Below, one piece after another: positions 52,904 through 60,777 of a DNA stretch of 64,000 nt; the stretch's first letter is position 1; each line of letters opens with the position of its first letter. The DNA is from Pasteurellaceae bacterium (GTDB lineage: Bacteria > Pseudomonadota > Gammaproteobacteria > Enterobacterales > Pasteurellaceae). The stretch lies in the NCBI GenBank assembly GCA_030528525.1, contig JAUMYT010000011.1, forward strand, positions 1 to 64,000. The letters run 5' to 3'. A program made the translations under genes and the position numbers. The notes under the pieces are model-generated. The model ran no database searches, was not told where the DNA came from, and worked only from the letters and a program-made list of their open reading frames with translations.

Positions 52904-53254
52904 TTATTGTTTTCCGTTCATCAAAATGATTTGGTCTAATTTGGTGTTGATGGCATCCAAGCGGGCGGAATTCACCGCTTCACTGCGAATGGCATCTTCT
53001 CGCCGCTGGTAATCATTGGGTAGGGCAATTTTCAGCTCTAAGGCTAATTTTTCGGAAGCTTCCGACATTTCTTTCGCTGCTTTGATGTCATCGTGCAAAC
53101 GGCGATAATTTTCATCGTTTGATTTAAAACGTAAATCCAGCTTGGATTCAAACTGGGCGAGCAAAATTTTGCCGAAGCCAATCAACATCCCTAAAATCGT
53201 CATCACTAAACCGACAAAGTAGGTAATCGCCTGCCAGCCGTGTACTTCAATCAT
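52904..53254 (-). CDS. DUF2730 protein (Mu gp25-like)
   Basis: A 116-residue protein with one N-terminal membrane helix (residues 8-30, AITYFVGLVMTILGMLIGFG) and a coiled coil (FKSNDENYRRLHDDIKAAKE), the layout of the DUF2730 family. It lies between Rz1-like and gp26-like genes, as in Mu. Function unknown. Confidence 0.8.
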   Translation of the reverse strand: MIEVHGWQAITYFVGLVMTILGMLIGFGKILLAQFESKLDLRFKSNDENYRRLHDDIKAAKEMSEASEKLALELKIALPNDYQRREDAIRSEAVNSARLDAINTKLDQIILMNGKQ

Positions 53255-53532
53255 TTTTCATCTCCTTTTATCTCCTGTAGTGTTTTGATTAGCTCAACGT
53301 GACGACCCGCACAATCGCCGTAAAGGTCGTACATCGTTTTGAGCGTGATAAAAATGGCATCGGCATCTTCACCGTTTATTGTCGCGGGTCTCGGACACGG
53401 GGTGGTTAATAGCGCTGGTAACGGCTTGGGCGGCACGCTCACGGGCATTGTGGAGGATGCGCAGGCTTGCAGCATCAAAACGGCAATGCTGACGAGCAGC
53501 CCGCGTTTGCGCCAACAGTTTATGTAATTCAT
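53251..53532 (-). CDS. Rz1-like outer-membrane spanin lipoprotein
   Basis: The 93-residue protein begins MNYINCWRKRGLLVSIAVLM with a lipobox LQAC near residue 24, followed by a proline-rich stretch (PVSVPPKPLPALLTTPCPRP), typical of Rz1 lipoproteins. It overlaps the Rz-like gene in another frame, the classic nested spanin arrangement. It works with Rz in disrupting the outer membrane. Confidence 0.75.
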   Translation of the reverse strand: MNYINCWRKRGLLVSIAVLMLQACASSTMPVSVPPKPLPALLTTPCPRPATINGEDADAIFITLKTMYDLYGDCAGRHVELIKTLQEIKGDEK

Positions 53533-53791
53533 CGGTTGTCTGTTCTCCGAGTTGCTTGTATCGGTCGAGCGACTGGCTCAAGGCAAGGCTGATCGCTTGA
53601 GCGGCTTGGGTTTCTTGGCTGAGTTTCGTGATTTGGGCATTGAGCACTTGATTTTGCATAATTTCAACGTTCAGTTTGGCAACCTGATAGCCCCATTGAT
53701 AAGCGGTGTAGCTGATCAACCCTAAAACCATCAAGGCACCAAGTAACCAGCTACCGAAACGCACTAAAGTAAGACTAGTCAATCCCATCAT
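53369..53791 (-). CDS. Rz-like inner-membrane spanin
   Basis: Using the ATG at 53791 (AGGAG seven bases before, overlapping the transglycosylase stop), the protein has 140 residues: an N-terminal membrane helix (LTLVRFGSWLLGALMVLGLI) and a periplasmic coiled coil (LNVEIMQNQVLNAQITKLSQ). This is the i-spanin topology. It partners with the lipoprotein encoded in the overlapping frame. Confidence 0.78.
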   Translation of the reverse strand: MMGLTSLTLVRFGSWLLGALMVLGLISYTAYQWGYQVAKLNVEIMQNQVLNAQITKLSQETQAAQAISLALSQSLDRYKQLGEQTTDELHKLLAQTRAARQHCRFDAASLRILHNARERAAQAVTSAINHPVSETRDNKR

Positions 53792-54438
53792 AGACACGCT
53801 CCTTTCCCCCAATTAGCTACTACGTATTCTGGTTGCCAGCGGTAGATAATCCGCTGCGGATAGCCCCGATTTTCCTTGAAGTTTGCACGGCTTCGCCTAC
53901 TATTAACCTTCTCCACGTGTTCCCAATAACGCAAGGGATCTAATCCCTTGGTTTTGGCGAACCGCTTATCTTTTTGCACCCAACCCAGCCCGCCGTTGTA
54001 GGCAGAGAGCATAAACGCCAAGCGGTCACACTCACTGACAGCGGCAATGCGTTGATAGTTAAAGCGGTTGAGCTCAACCAAGGCACGCAATGCCCACGAG
54101 GGGTTAAAAGGTTCGTTTGCCGCCAGTTCGGGGCGAATTTGGGCAATCCACTTCGCCGTTTGCGGCATAAACTGCGCTAAACCTTGCGCCCCAACAGGAG
54201 AGCGTACATTCAGTTTCCACTGAGACTCTTGGTGAATTTGGGCGGCAAATAAGGCAACAGGGGCATTTAAGCTCCAAACTAAATGGCTGTTACGGGTTAG
54301 CTCTCGCTGATACTGCTTCGCTTGCGACGGAATCATGGCAAAAGCGGTGGCGACACATAAACAACTTGCAACTAGCCACGCCAACAAAAACATTGCCACC
54401 CGACGAAATACGGGGTGAGAATGGTGAACAATACGCAT
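53788..54438 (-). CDS. Lytic transglycosylase (phage endolysin)
   Basis: The 216-residue protein has an N-terminal hydrophobic signal-anchor (VAMFLLAWLVASCLCVATAF) and an SLT domain with the catalytic Glu in IHQESQWKLNVRSPVGAQGL, the motif AQGLAQFMPQTAKW and LSAYNGGLGWVQKD. The hydrophobic N-terminus may be a signal-arrest-release segment that allows export by Sec without a holin hole. It cleaves peptidoglycan. Confidence 0.85.
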   Translation of the reverse strand: MRIVHHSHPVFRRVAMFLLAWLVASCLCVATAFAMIPSQAKQYQRELTRNSHLVWSLNAPVALFAAQIHQESQWKLNVRSPVGAQGLAQFMPQTAKWIAQIRPELAANEPFNPSWALRALVELNRFNYQRIAAVSECDRLAFMLSAYNGGLGWVQKDKRFAKTKGLDPLRYWEHVEKVNSRRSRANFKENRGYPQRIIYRWQPEYVVANWGKGACL

Positions 54439-54440
54439 TG

Positions 54441-54806
54441 TTATAACCCCAAGGTGATACCTAAAATCACCGCACCGACAATCGCCGCACGACGAAGTAC
54501 TACTAAGGCAAACACCAGCGTGTAGCCGTCATAGACGGGATATTCTGGTTCATTATCGCCACGGGGAGCCGTACGTTGTTGCTTCACCCATTTCTGCTTC
54601 AGATAAGAGCCTGGGGACGAATAAGGGAATAAGGCACGATCTAAGTGGTAGCCGATAATGGCGGCAACAGACACCAGTGCGAGCTTATACAGCACCACGG
54701 GCAACTGCTGCGGGGAAAGTAGTGCAATCGCTGCCAGTAACACCAAGGCGGCAATTACCCAAGAAACCAAACGACCACGTTGTAATGCGGAAATAAAACC
54801 CTTCAT
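54441..54806 (-). CDS. Putative holin
   Basis: The 121-residue protein has three hydrophobic helices (residues 15-32, VIAALVLLAAIALL; 36-53, VVLYKLALVSVAAIIGYHLD; 96-119, LVFALVVLRRAAIVGAVILG) and is the first gene of the late operon, two bases before the transglycosylase. The family with GYHLDRALFPYS is annotated as holin in many Mu-like phages. The 185 bases upstream should contain the late promoter; no clear -10/-35 pair is seen. Confidence 0.7.
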   Translation of the reverse strand: MKGFISALQRGRLVSWVIAALVLLAAIALLSPQQLPVVLYKLALVSVAAIIGYHLDRALFPYSSPGSYLKQKWVKQQRTAPRGDNEPEYPVYDGYTLVFALVVLRRAAIVGAVILGITLGL

Positions 54807-54990
54807 AAAATACTCCTGTTTAAAATGAACTAAAAAGCGGAAGCTAGAGCATAGCTTTTGCGTGTTCAGAAGTATTTTTTACTCGGCTAGAATAAATGAA
54901 GGGGGATTCGGGGTATGGTGGCAGGCTGATTTTTAACGTAAGGAAAAAATGTGGTGATAAAGACTTCATCTTTGTGAAGCCAAAGAAGTA

Positions 54991-55509
54991 TTATGGCATT
55001 TTCCGCCCAGTCAAATGTTCAATATTGCTTTGTTTTGCAATATCTTTTTCTGATTGAGTTTTCAGCATATCTGCAGGGATTAGCGTAATAAAAACAGTTC
55101 TAATCTGCCAAAAAGTCAATATGCATAGCAGTCCAAAGCTCAACGCTCTCATTACGTTTTTATGTTCAACCATCATTGGAATCTGTTTCAACACTGGGGC
55201 AAGAATACCAATGAACAGCACAATGCACAAAATAACGGTTGAATGGAATATAGGCGAAAAAAGCGAACCAAAGCGTGTATCTGAATTTGCTTGCGTTGTT
55301 GTTCGCTCTTTGAATGGTGCTTTCAGTTTCTCAGGATACACAATAGCAAACCACGCACCAACTACAGCAAAAATGATAGATGCTGTGGTACGCAGCGTCT
55401 CATAAAGCACCCATTGTTCTGAAAAGGTAATTTTATCTCCCACCCACCAGGCTACCAATACTGATAAAACAAGAGCAAGACCGCAAAGGCTTTTATCTAA
55501 TAGTGTCAT
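54991..55509 (-). CDS. Four-span membrane protein, RexB-like
   Basis: The 172-residue protein has four hydrophobic helices (about residues 8-25, 42-60, 88-108, 121-139) and short loops, the same topology and nearly the same size as lambda RexB (144 residues). It overlaps the end of the 350-residue gene upstream by 17 bases, so the two are co-translated, like rexA-rexB. Sequence similarity to RexB itself is not evident by eye. A membrane effector depolarising the cell on infection would be the analogy. Inferred function only. Confidence 0.6.
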   Translation of the reverse strand: MTLLDKSLCGLALVLSVLVAWWVGDKITFSEQWVLYETLRTTASIIFAVVGAWFAIVYPEKLKAPFKERTTTQANSDTRFGSLFSPIFHSTVILCIVLFIGILAPVLKQIPMMVEHKNVMRALSFGLLCILTFWQIRTVFITLIPADMLKTQSEKDIAKQSNIEHLTGRKMP

Positions 55510-56545
55510 TTGAGCTTAATATAGACAAGATGTTTGTCCGTTTTTTCTCTAGTTCTAATAAAAGAGATTCTATGTTACCAAATGAATTTTGTTCAGTAAA
55601 TGATAGCGATAAATCCCCTTCCCATTTAGCTAAAGCTCGACTAAACCAATATTGTTCACCGTTAATTTTAAATCCATAATCCAAACTATGCAGTTCATTC
55701 ACATCACTTTCCCATTCATCATATAGAGATTGAATTTCATCCTTAGTTAGGCCATTTACGGACACTTCGCCTTTTACTGTAAATTCTTCTGTAGAAAAGG
55801 CTTCTCTAGGTAATCCACTAAAAAAGCCCATAAATTTCTGCAAGATATTCAAACTTAGCTTGTTGCGGTAAGTCGCCGTTGCTGTTTTGGTGATTTTTTT
55901 AATTTCTGGGGCTTTTTCCTTTAAAAATTGAAGCTCTTGCGTTTTGGGATACATAGCACTCACAAAACTAGGTCGATAGCTATAAATCCGCTCATCTTCA
56001 TCATTAGGATCTGCACTATATCCTTTTATGACCAGTTCGCCACGTTGTTCATCAAATTCTTTCACAACATAGTCAGAAAATACCGCCATAAACTGCTTAA
56101 CATAATTTTCCATAGCAATCCGACCATTCACAATCGTGCTAAAGCAGATAGTTGCGAATACATTTTTACTCGGAACAAACCAAAAATATGTCGGATACCC
56201 AGGAATAGAGTCTTCTTTCACTGCGTTTGCATCAGCCTGTTTTATCGCCCCCACTTTGGATTTATTTGGAAGAGATAAAACACCAGATTCAGTATGTGGT
56301 ACTTGATTCCACATAACTAATATGGTGGATTTCGCTGTGGATTTTATATCTGCCAAATAAGTGCAGAACCCTTTATTTTGTGCATTTTTAAATACATCGG
56401 TTTCAGACAACTCTTTACCTATAGCCCAATTTTCAAGGTTGGCTAGCATTGATTTAATGCCTAAAAATTGAGGTTGAGAGCCTTTAGAACCACGTTTGTA
56501 GATACCGCAACGTTTAATTTGATAAAATGTAATTCTTGCTTGCAT
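55493..56545 (-). CDS. RexA-like cytoplasmic protein
   Basis: The 350-residue soluble protein opens MQARITFYQIKRCGIYKRGS. Its middle segment IPGYPTYFWFVPSKNVFATI (about residues 113-132) has the same build as lambda RexA's LGFPSFLFVEGDTIGFARTV: Gly-aromatic-Pro, aromatic run, then a short strand, followed by a helix after about ten residues. RexA senses phage DNA replication complexes and triggers RexB. The pairing with a four-span membrane protein supports the assignment. Longer than RexA (279 residues). Confidence 0.55.
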   Translation of the reverse strand: MQARITFYQIKRCGIYKRGSKGSQPQFLGIKSMLANLENWAIGKELSETDVFKNAQNKGFCTYLADIKSTAKSTILVMWNQVPHTESGVLSLPNKSKVGAIKQADANAVKEDSIPGYPTYFWFVPSKNVFATICFSTIVNGRIAMENYVKQFMAVFSDYVVKEFDEQRGELVIKGYSADPNDEDERIYSYRPSFVSAMYPKTQELQFLKEKAPEIKKITKTATATYRNKLSLNILQKFMGFFSGLPREAFSTEEFTVKGEVSVNGLTKDEIQSLYDEWESDVNELHSLDYGFKINGEQYWFSRALAKWEGDLSLSFTEQNSFGNIESLLLELEKKRTNILSILSSNDTIR

Positions 56546-56639
56546 ATTTTTATCCTTTATAAAGTAAGACCTAATATATTCTTGTTTATCCTACGCCGCT
56601 ACTTGACGATTTTTAGATGCTTCCTTGCTCGCCAACGCG

Positions 56640-57209
56640 CTAGCGGTTTTCGCTATCGTCGCTTTGTTCCATATAATCCTTCAACTCATCTCTCACACCG
56701 CATTTTGCTTTCCAGTATTGTAATCGGCGGGCTTGTAACTCTTCATCTATCCAACGTTTCATTTGCCAGTTTTGGCGTAAAAGTTGATTGATGGCTTCAA
56801 TATCAAACTTCATTTTGTTCGCAGTGTAATTCCAAAACAGCAGAAAAATAGTGAAGAGAATACCCGCCACTAATAGCACATCTGACAATGAAGAAATAAG
56901 TTCGCCATCTAATAACCCCAATAACCGAGGAGTATTACCAACAGAGAACACAAATACTGGGGCAGAGGCAAGTAACACCCATACCCAATGCACGCTAAAA
57001 GGAGAACGGGATACCCGCCAACGCTCTTTAAACAAGCGTTGCCGTGCCATTTGCAGTTGTTCTTCTGTATATTCGGTTAGGGCTTGTTTGGCTTGCTGTT
57101 CGGTTAAGCCATAGAAATAGTAGTGGTTTTCGGTCAAGTCTCCGAAAATTTGCTTGTTCTGATCGCCTTTGATCATCATTTTTTCTCTAGACATAGTGTC
57201 TCCTTTCAT
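56640..57209 (-). CDS. Two-span membrane protein with GD-N-QI motif
   Basis: The 189-residue protein (MSREKMMIKGDQNKQIFGDL from its second Met) has two membrane helices (about 76-92 and 104-124) and charged ends. The N-terminal IKGDQNKQIFGD resembles ILKGDNSIQIGG at the end of the phage repressor encoded 1.4 kb upstream. Similar short repeats occur in some bacterial conflict proteins as interaction tags. Function unknown; its place in the accessory block suggests a role in exclusion or lysogeny control. Confidence 0.55.
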   Translation of the reverse strand: MKGDTMSREKMMIKGDQNKQIFGDLTENHYYFYGLTEQQAKQALTEYTEEQLQMARQRLFKERWRVSRSPFSVHWVWVLLASAPVFVFSVGNTPRLLGLLDGELISSLSDVLLVAGILFTIFLLFWNYTANKMKFDIEAINQLLRQNWQMKRWIDEELQARRLQYWKAKCGVRDELKDYMEQSDDSENR

Positions 57210-57286
57210 TTTTGCCGTGGCTACAATTATCCGTTGAACGAATTCGCTATGATAGGAGGGAAAATTTCCCGCCTTTAGGAGTTATT

Positions 57287-57415
57287 ATGAAAATCTATAT
57301 TGGGTCTTTAATTATCAAACAATCCGATTGCTTGCTTACCACTCTTGAGGATGCGGGCAATCGTTTTTATCTTCCCTTACTCAAACATGGATGTTTGTTG
57401 GAAGCGGTAAATTAA
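57287..57415 (+). CDS. Possible 42-residue peptide
   Basis: MKIYIGSLIIKQSDCLLTTL, ending GCLLEAVN. The ATG has TAGGAG seven bases before it. It is the only rightward frame in the accessory block, convergent with the 57.4-58.6 kb gene, and overlaps its end by four bases. Not recognised. Confidence 0.4.
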   Translation: MKIYIGSLIIKQSDCLLTTLEDAGNRFYLPLLKHGCLLEAVN

Positions 57416-58590
57416 GTAAAAAGAGCTATAAGCATTATAAAAAATACAATAAAAAAGAATAAACTCGCTATTGCAGCATCGGGATCTTTATTAGCCTCAT
57501 TATTGTTTTGCGAGTTCATTTTCTCGGCTTGAATTTTTTGTCTTAGGGCTTCTTCTCTCTGCAAGATAGCCTCCTTTCTAATGCGGACTAACGCCTCTTC
57601 ATAGTCTTGGCGTTCTTCTTCCATTAGTTTTTCAAGTCGCTTTTCATTCTCTTCTCTAAGAGGCTCCTCCAATCGGAGTCTCTCCTCTTTGAATTTTTGA
57701 GATAGTTCCTCGAATTGTTTAGCATCCTCCATCATCTTTTCCCTTTTATAAATCAATCTTGCTTTATCAAAAAGATGTTCAAGGTAGGATGCTTTAAGGT
57801 GTTGATTTTTTAATTCACTTGATGAATTAAGATCTAAATTGAAGTTAATGATGTAATTATCAACATCTTCAAATAATCGTTGTAACTCTGATTTAGCTTC
57901 CTCAAACTTACCAGCTTGTTGTAAAAATAATGCAAATCGAGTGATACTTTGTAAGGAAAGAGCTTCTCGGGTTCGTGCTGCAATTTGAGTTGCTTTATAC
58001 AAACAAGCTAAACTCTCATTCCAATTCTCTTTTTTAAAACGAGTTGCTAGTTTTTGTAGCTTGTTATAATCATTAATTTCTTCAATTTCACGCAAAAATT
58101 GAATATCAGGTATATAAGATGAATTACTTTCAAAATAAATTGTTTTTTCTTCTGGCAGCTTTGGAGGATTAGATTGACTATTATCTTCAATTTGTATGTG
58201 TCTAAGCTCTGATGCTGGGAGTTCAAGCAGATAGCTACGTCCCCGCTTTATTCTTTTAATTTCATCTCTATATTCTGCATAGTAGAGAACGTATCGCATT
58301 AATTCTGCACCAGGCTCTCCATAACCCTGTTTGATAACATTTGTGAGCTTGCTTTGTAAAACAGGCTCTTCAGAATTCCTAATAAACTGGATAATAGCGT
58401 TTAATATATCCCTATACATAGGATCATCATTGCCTGCAAAATCAGCGACTTCTTTACTAAAGGCTTCCTTTTCTAACTCTGTAAAATCGTTATAACTATA
58501 TGCAACTTGTTGATACAAGGTTCTTGCATCGTGATAATCTCCTGCCAATCTTGCCCTACGTGCAGCCTGTAACAAGGTTATATCTATCAT
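57412..58590 (-). CDS. TPR-like, coiled-coil protein with C-terminal membrane anchor
   Basis: The 392-residue protein starts MIDITLLQAARRARLAGDYH, where helical repeats of TPR style can be read (ARRARLAGDYHDARTLYQQV; FALFLQQAGKFEEAKSELQR). Residues 290-360 form a highly charged coiled coil, and the last 20 residues (SLFFFIVFFIMLIALFT) are a membrane anchor. It follows the repressor gene by 14 bases, so it is expressed in the lysogen. Membrane-tethered sensor proteins of this build occur in exclusion systems; nothing specific is recognised. Confidence 0.6.
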   Translation of the reverse strand: MIDITLLQAARRARLAGDYHDARTLYQQVAYSYNDFTELEKEAFSKEVADFAGNDDPMYRDILNAIIQFIRNSEEPVLQSKLTNVIKQGYGEPGAELMRYVLYYAEYRDEIKRIKRGRSYLLELPASELRHIQIEDNSQSNPPKLPEEKTIYFESNSSYIPDIQFLREIEEINDYNKLQKLATRFKKENWNESLACLYKATQIAARTREALSLQSITRFALFLQQAGKFEEAKSELQRLFEDVDNYIINFNLDLNSSSELKNQHLKASYLEHLFDKARLIYKREKMMEDAKQFEELSQKFKEERLRLEEPLREENEKRLEKLMEEERQDYEEALVRIRKEAILQREEALRQKIQAEKMNSQNNNEANKDPDAAIASLFFFIVFFIMLIALFT

Positions 58591-58604
58591 AACTAGCTAT
58601 CCCA

Positions 58605-58979
58605 CTATTTATACACATTCCCGCCAATCTGAATACTATTATCACCTTTTAAGATCATATTGCTTTTGTTAGCTTGTTCCCCACTTTCTCCACCATAAAG
58701 CATAAATTTACGCACCGCTGGGTCGGCATTACGGAATTTATGAAGCAGAAGCAGTTCTTCATCATTGATGGCAGTATTAGCTCGTTCTCCGAATAGAACA
58801 TACACCACGTCCACCCCAATTTTTGCCACTTCTGTTAAGTAATTAGCATTTGGAAAAGTTACTCCATTCTCATATTTTAGCTGTGATTGTTTCTGTACTC
58901 CGCCAATAGCACCTAACTGTGTTTGATTTAATCCCAATCTCTCTCGTTCATTTTTTAACCGATCACCTATCGTAGACAT
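58605..58979 (-). CDS. Repressor of the transposable prophage (XRE family)
   Basis: The 124-residue protein has a HTH (NQTQLGAIGGVQKQSQLKYE), then a linker and a short oligomerisation-like end (VRKFMLYGGESGEQANKSNM). It ends in ILKGDNSIQIGGNVYK, a tag like the one at the N-terminus of the 56.6 kb membrane protein. It is divergent from the ner-like gene over a region with a palindrome, the place of Mu c. No S24 peptidase domain, so release of repression is not by self-cleavage. Confidence 0.82.
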   Translation of the reverse strand: MSTIGDRLKNERERLGLNQTQLGAIGGVQKQSQLKYENGVTFPNANYLTEVAKIGVDVVYVLFGERANTAINDEELLLLHKFRNADPAVRKFMLYGGESGEQANKSNMILKGDNSIQIGGNVYK

Positions 58980-59009
58980 AAAAAACCCCAGAAAATAATT
59001 AAAATATAC

Positions 59010-59038
59010 TTGATGGGTACATTTTTATGTACCAAAAT
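59010..59038 (+). promoter_or_regulatory. Early promoter with operator palindrome
   Basis: GGTACAT-tttt-ATGTACC (59016-59033) fills the 17-base spacer between TTGATG (59010-59015) and CAAAAT (59033-59038). A shorter palindrome ACAAATTTGT lies at 59056-59065. Binding of the repressor or Ner here would shut the early operon. Confidence 0.6.
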
Positions 59039-59098
59039 AACACTCAATGAATGATACAAATTTGTTTCACATTATACACAACAACAGGAGAGATCGTA

Positions 59099-59296
59099 AT
59101 GCTGAAAAATAAAGCAAAAACAGCCGAACAGGTCAAACGAGAGTTTGAAGAAAAAGGCTTGAGCTTTACCCAGTGGGCGGAAGAACACGGCTATAACCGT
59201 GAGTATGTGAGCCGCGTATTAAATGGATCCATTCGTGCCACTCGGGGTAAAGGTCACGAAATTGCCGTAAAACTCGGCTTAAAAGCGGCGGCTTAA
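59099..59296 (+). CDS. Ner-like early regulator
   Basis: With the ATG at 59099 (AGGAGAGAT upstream) the protein has 65 residues: MLKNKAKTAEQVKREFEEKG, then SFTQWAEEHGYNREYVSRVL and NGSIRATRGKGHEIAVKLGL. The layout (short HTH with VSRVLNG) is that of small phage DNA-binding proteins at the head of transposable-phage early operons, where Mu has ner. The longer frame from 59051 uses codons inside the promoter region. Confidence 0.75.
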   Translation: MLKNKAKTAEQVKREFEEKGLSFTQWAEEHGYNREYVSRVLNGSIRATRGKGHEIAVKLGLKAAA

Positions 59297-59305
59297 TTCA
59301 CGCAT

Positions 59306-59317
59306 TGCTCTTTAACA
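59306..59317 (+). promoter_or_regulatory. Perfect rrn-type BoxA in the early operon leader
   Basis: TGCTCTTTAACA matches the ribosomal-RNA BoxA at all 12 positions. It lies ten bases after the Ner-like stop, before the transposition genes, which would fit Nus-factor antitermination or resistance to Rho over the long early transcript. Confidence 0.6.
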
Positions 59318-59399
59318 ATTTGATTGCATAAATTCCAACGGTTTTGATTTGTAAAATGTTAAGCGGAACTGACCGCTTGTCACGAAATAGGAGATCAAA

Positions 59400-59531
59400 A
59401 TGAAAAGATTACTTGAAAACGCGTGTATTTGGTTTTTGACACGCCACCGTGAGTACACGGTCTATAAAAACCGCCAACCAAGCGAATGCATCCCAAATTT
59501 TGTAAAAGTGTTACGGGGGCAGAATGAATGA
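59400..59531 (+). CDS. Small early protein, 43 residues
   Basis: MKRLLENACIWFLTRHREYT, ending VLRGQNE. It has GGAG nine bases before the start and overlaps the next start by eight bases. Short genes at this place are usual in the early operon of transposable phages. Function unknown. Confidence 0.55.
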   Translation: MKRLLENACIWFLTRHREYTVYKNRQPSECIPNFVKVLRGQNE

Positions 59532-59823
59532 AAAAATCAACGGTGCGAGAAGGGCGTTACGCATTTTAAAAGCCCTGAAAGGTCGCACAATGTACGGTTT
59601 AAGCAATAAAGAGCTGTGCGAAGCGATTAGCGATACCCCCGTCAATGTGAGCCGAGCCACGGCAATTTTAGAAGATGAAGGCTTTTTGCGGAAGTTGCCT
59701 ACGGGCAACTGGACGTTGAGCTTTGCAATGCTGAATTTAGCAGTGGCATATGAACAAGATATGCAAGCCATTCACGAACGTGTGAACGAAGTCCGCCAAC
59801 ACGTGGCAAGCGGTGGCTTTTAG
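59524..59823 (+). CDS. IclR-type HTH protein of the early operon
   Basis: The 99-residue protein MNEKINGARRALRILKALKG carries an IclR-like winged helix (LSNKELCEAISDTPVNVSRA, TAILEDEGFLRKLPTGNW) followed by a helical tail. This protein type is a regular component of the early operons of transposable prophages in Pasteurellaceae and Burkholderia phages, directly upstream of the transposase. It may control operon expression. Confidence 0.75.
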   Translation: MNEKINGARRALRILKALKGRTMYGLSNKELCEAISDTPVNVSRATAILEDEGFLRKLPTGNWTLSFAMLNLAVAYEQDMQAIHERVNEVRQHVASGGF

Positions 59824-59835
59824 GGAGAATAACCA

Positions 59836-60768
59836 ATGAGCGAAATGAAATTAAGCGAACAACAAAATGCGGTGGCTCTCGCCACTCAAGCCTTAACGCA
59901 AGATATGGCAGAAGCCCACGAAGCGATGGGGATGTTAAAAGCATTCAATTTTGTTGGAAAACTACTGACGGTCGGTAGTTTGAAAATTTTAGCCGATATC
60001 AAAGAAACCAAGAAATACAAAGGTTTAGTAACTTACATTGACGGAAAACTGCTGACGGTAGGTAGTTGGGAGCAGTATGTAACAGCTTGTGGCTTAGGGG
60101 TTAAGAAAGTCGATGAAGATTTAAGAAATCTTACAGTTTTCGGCGAAGACTTCTTGGAGACCTCCCAACGCCTCGGCTTGGGCTACCGTGAAATGCGAAA
60201 ACTTCGCTAGTTGCCCGAAGAAGCCCGTGCGGAAATCATTGATGCGGACTATTCGGAAGCGACGGATAAAGAAGACTTGATTGAAAAAATCGAAGACTTA
60301 ACGGCGAAATTTACCAAAGAAAAAACCGAGCTGGAAGCGAAGTTAAAACGTAAAAACGATGACTACGAAGCCCAAAGCAAGGTGCTAGCAAACAAAAATG
60401 CCCGTATTGATGAGCTAGACACCAAACTGGCGAAAAAAGAACAGGCAATCGCCCTGCAAAGCCCAGAAGAAAAAGGCAGCGTGTTGCGAGAAGAAACCGC
60501 ACGCATTAGCTATAAAGCCGAAGCGATTTTATATGGGCAAGTATGGCAAGCCTTTGAAGCGTTGGAAGCTCACAGCAACGAACACGGCTTTGACCATAAG
60601 CAGTTTATGAGTGGGGTGCTGGCGGAATATCAGTTGATTTTATCCGAGCTCAAAACCCACTTCGGACTAAACGATACCCCAACGGGCGACCATTCCGCCG
60701 ACTATGTGGGCTTTGTGGGCGAAGATCACTCTAGTGTGGTCGATGCGTTATTCGCAGAAAGTAAATAG
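59836..60768 (+). pseudogene. Early-operon protein with an in-frame amber codon
   Basis: The first part (124 residues, MSEMKLSEQQNAVALATQAL) ends GYREMRKLR at TAG 60208-60210; the same frame goes on LPEEARAEIIDADYSEATDK to 60768, with a coiled coil (FTKEKTELEAKLKRKNDDYE). The junction LRK-LR-Q?-LPEEARAE suggests CAG changed to TAG. Without the stop the protein would have 310 residues. Proteins of this type precede the transposase in BcepMu-like phages. Function unknown; the N-terminal domain may be made alone. Confidence 0.65.
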
Positions 60769-60777
60769 GAGCAATAA

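Noticed and set aside
54807-59098. Two separate Mu-like prophages, one for the late and one for the early genes
   Set aside because: No second set of end repeats or phage/host joint was found in this interval, and divergent order is known in BcepMu-like phages. One element is the better reading.
18967-60210. In-frame TAG codons in two conserved genes could mean stop-codon reassignment or suppression
   Set aside because: Intact genes in the window end normally at TAG, and one other broken gene has TGA. No suppressor tRNA gene is seen. Ordinary nonsense mutations are simpler.
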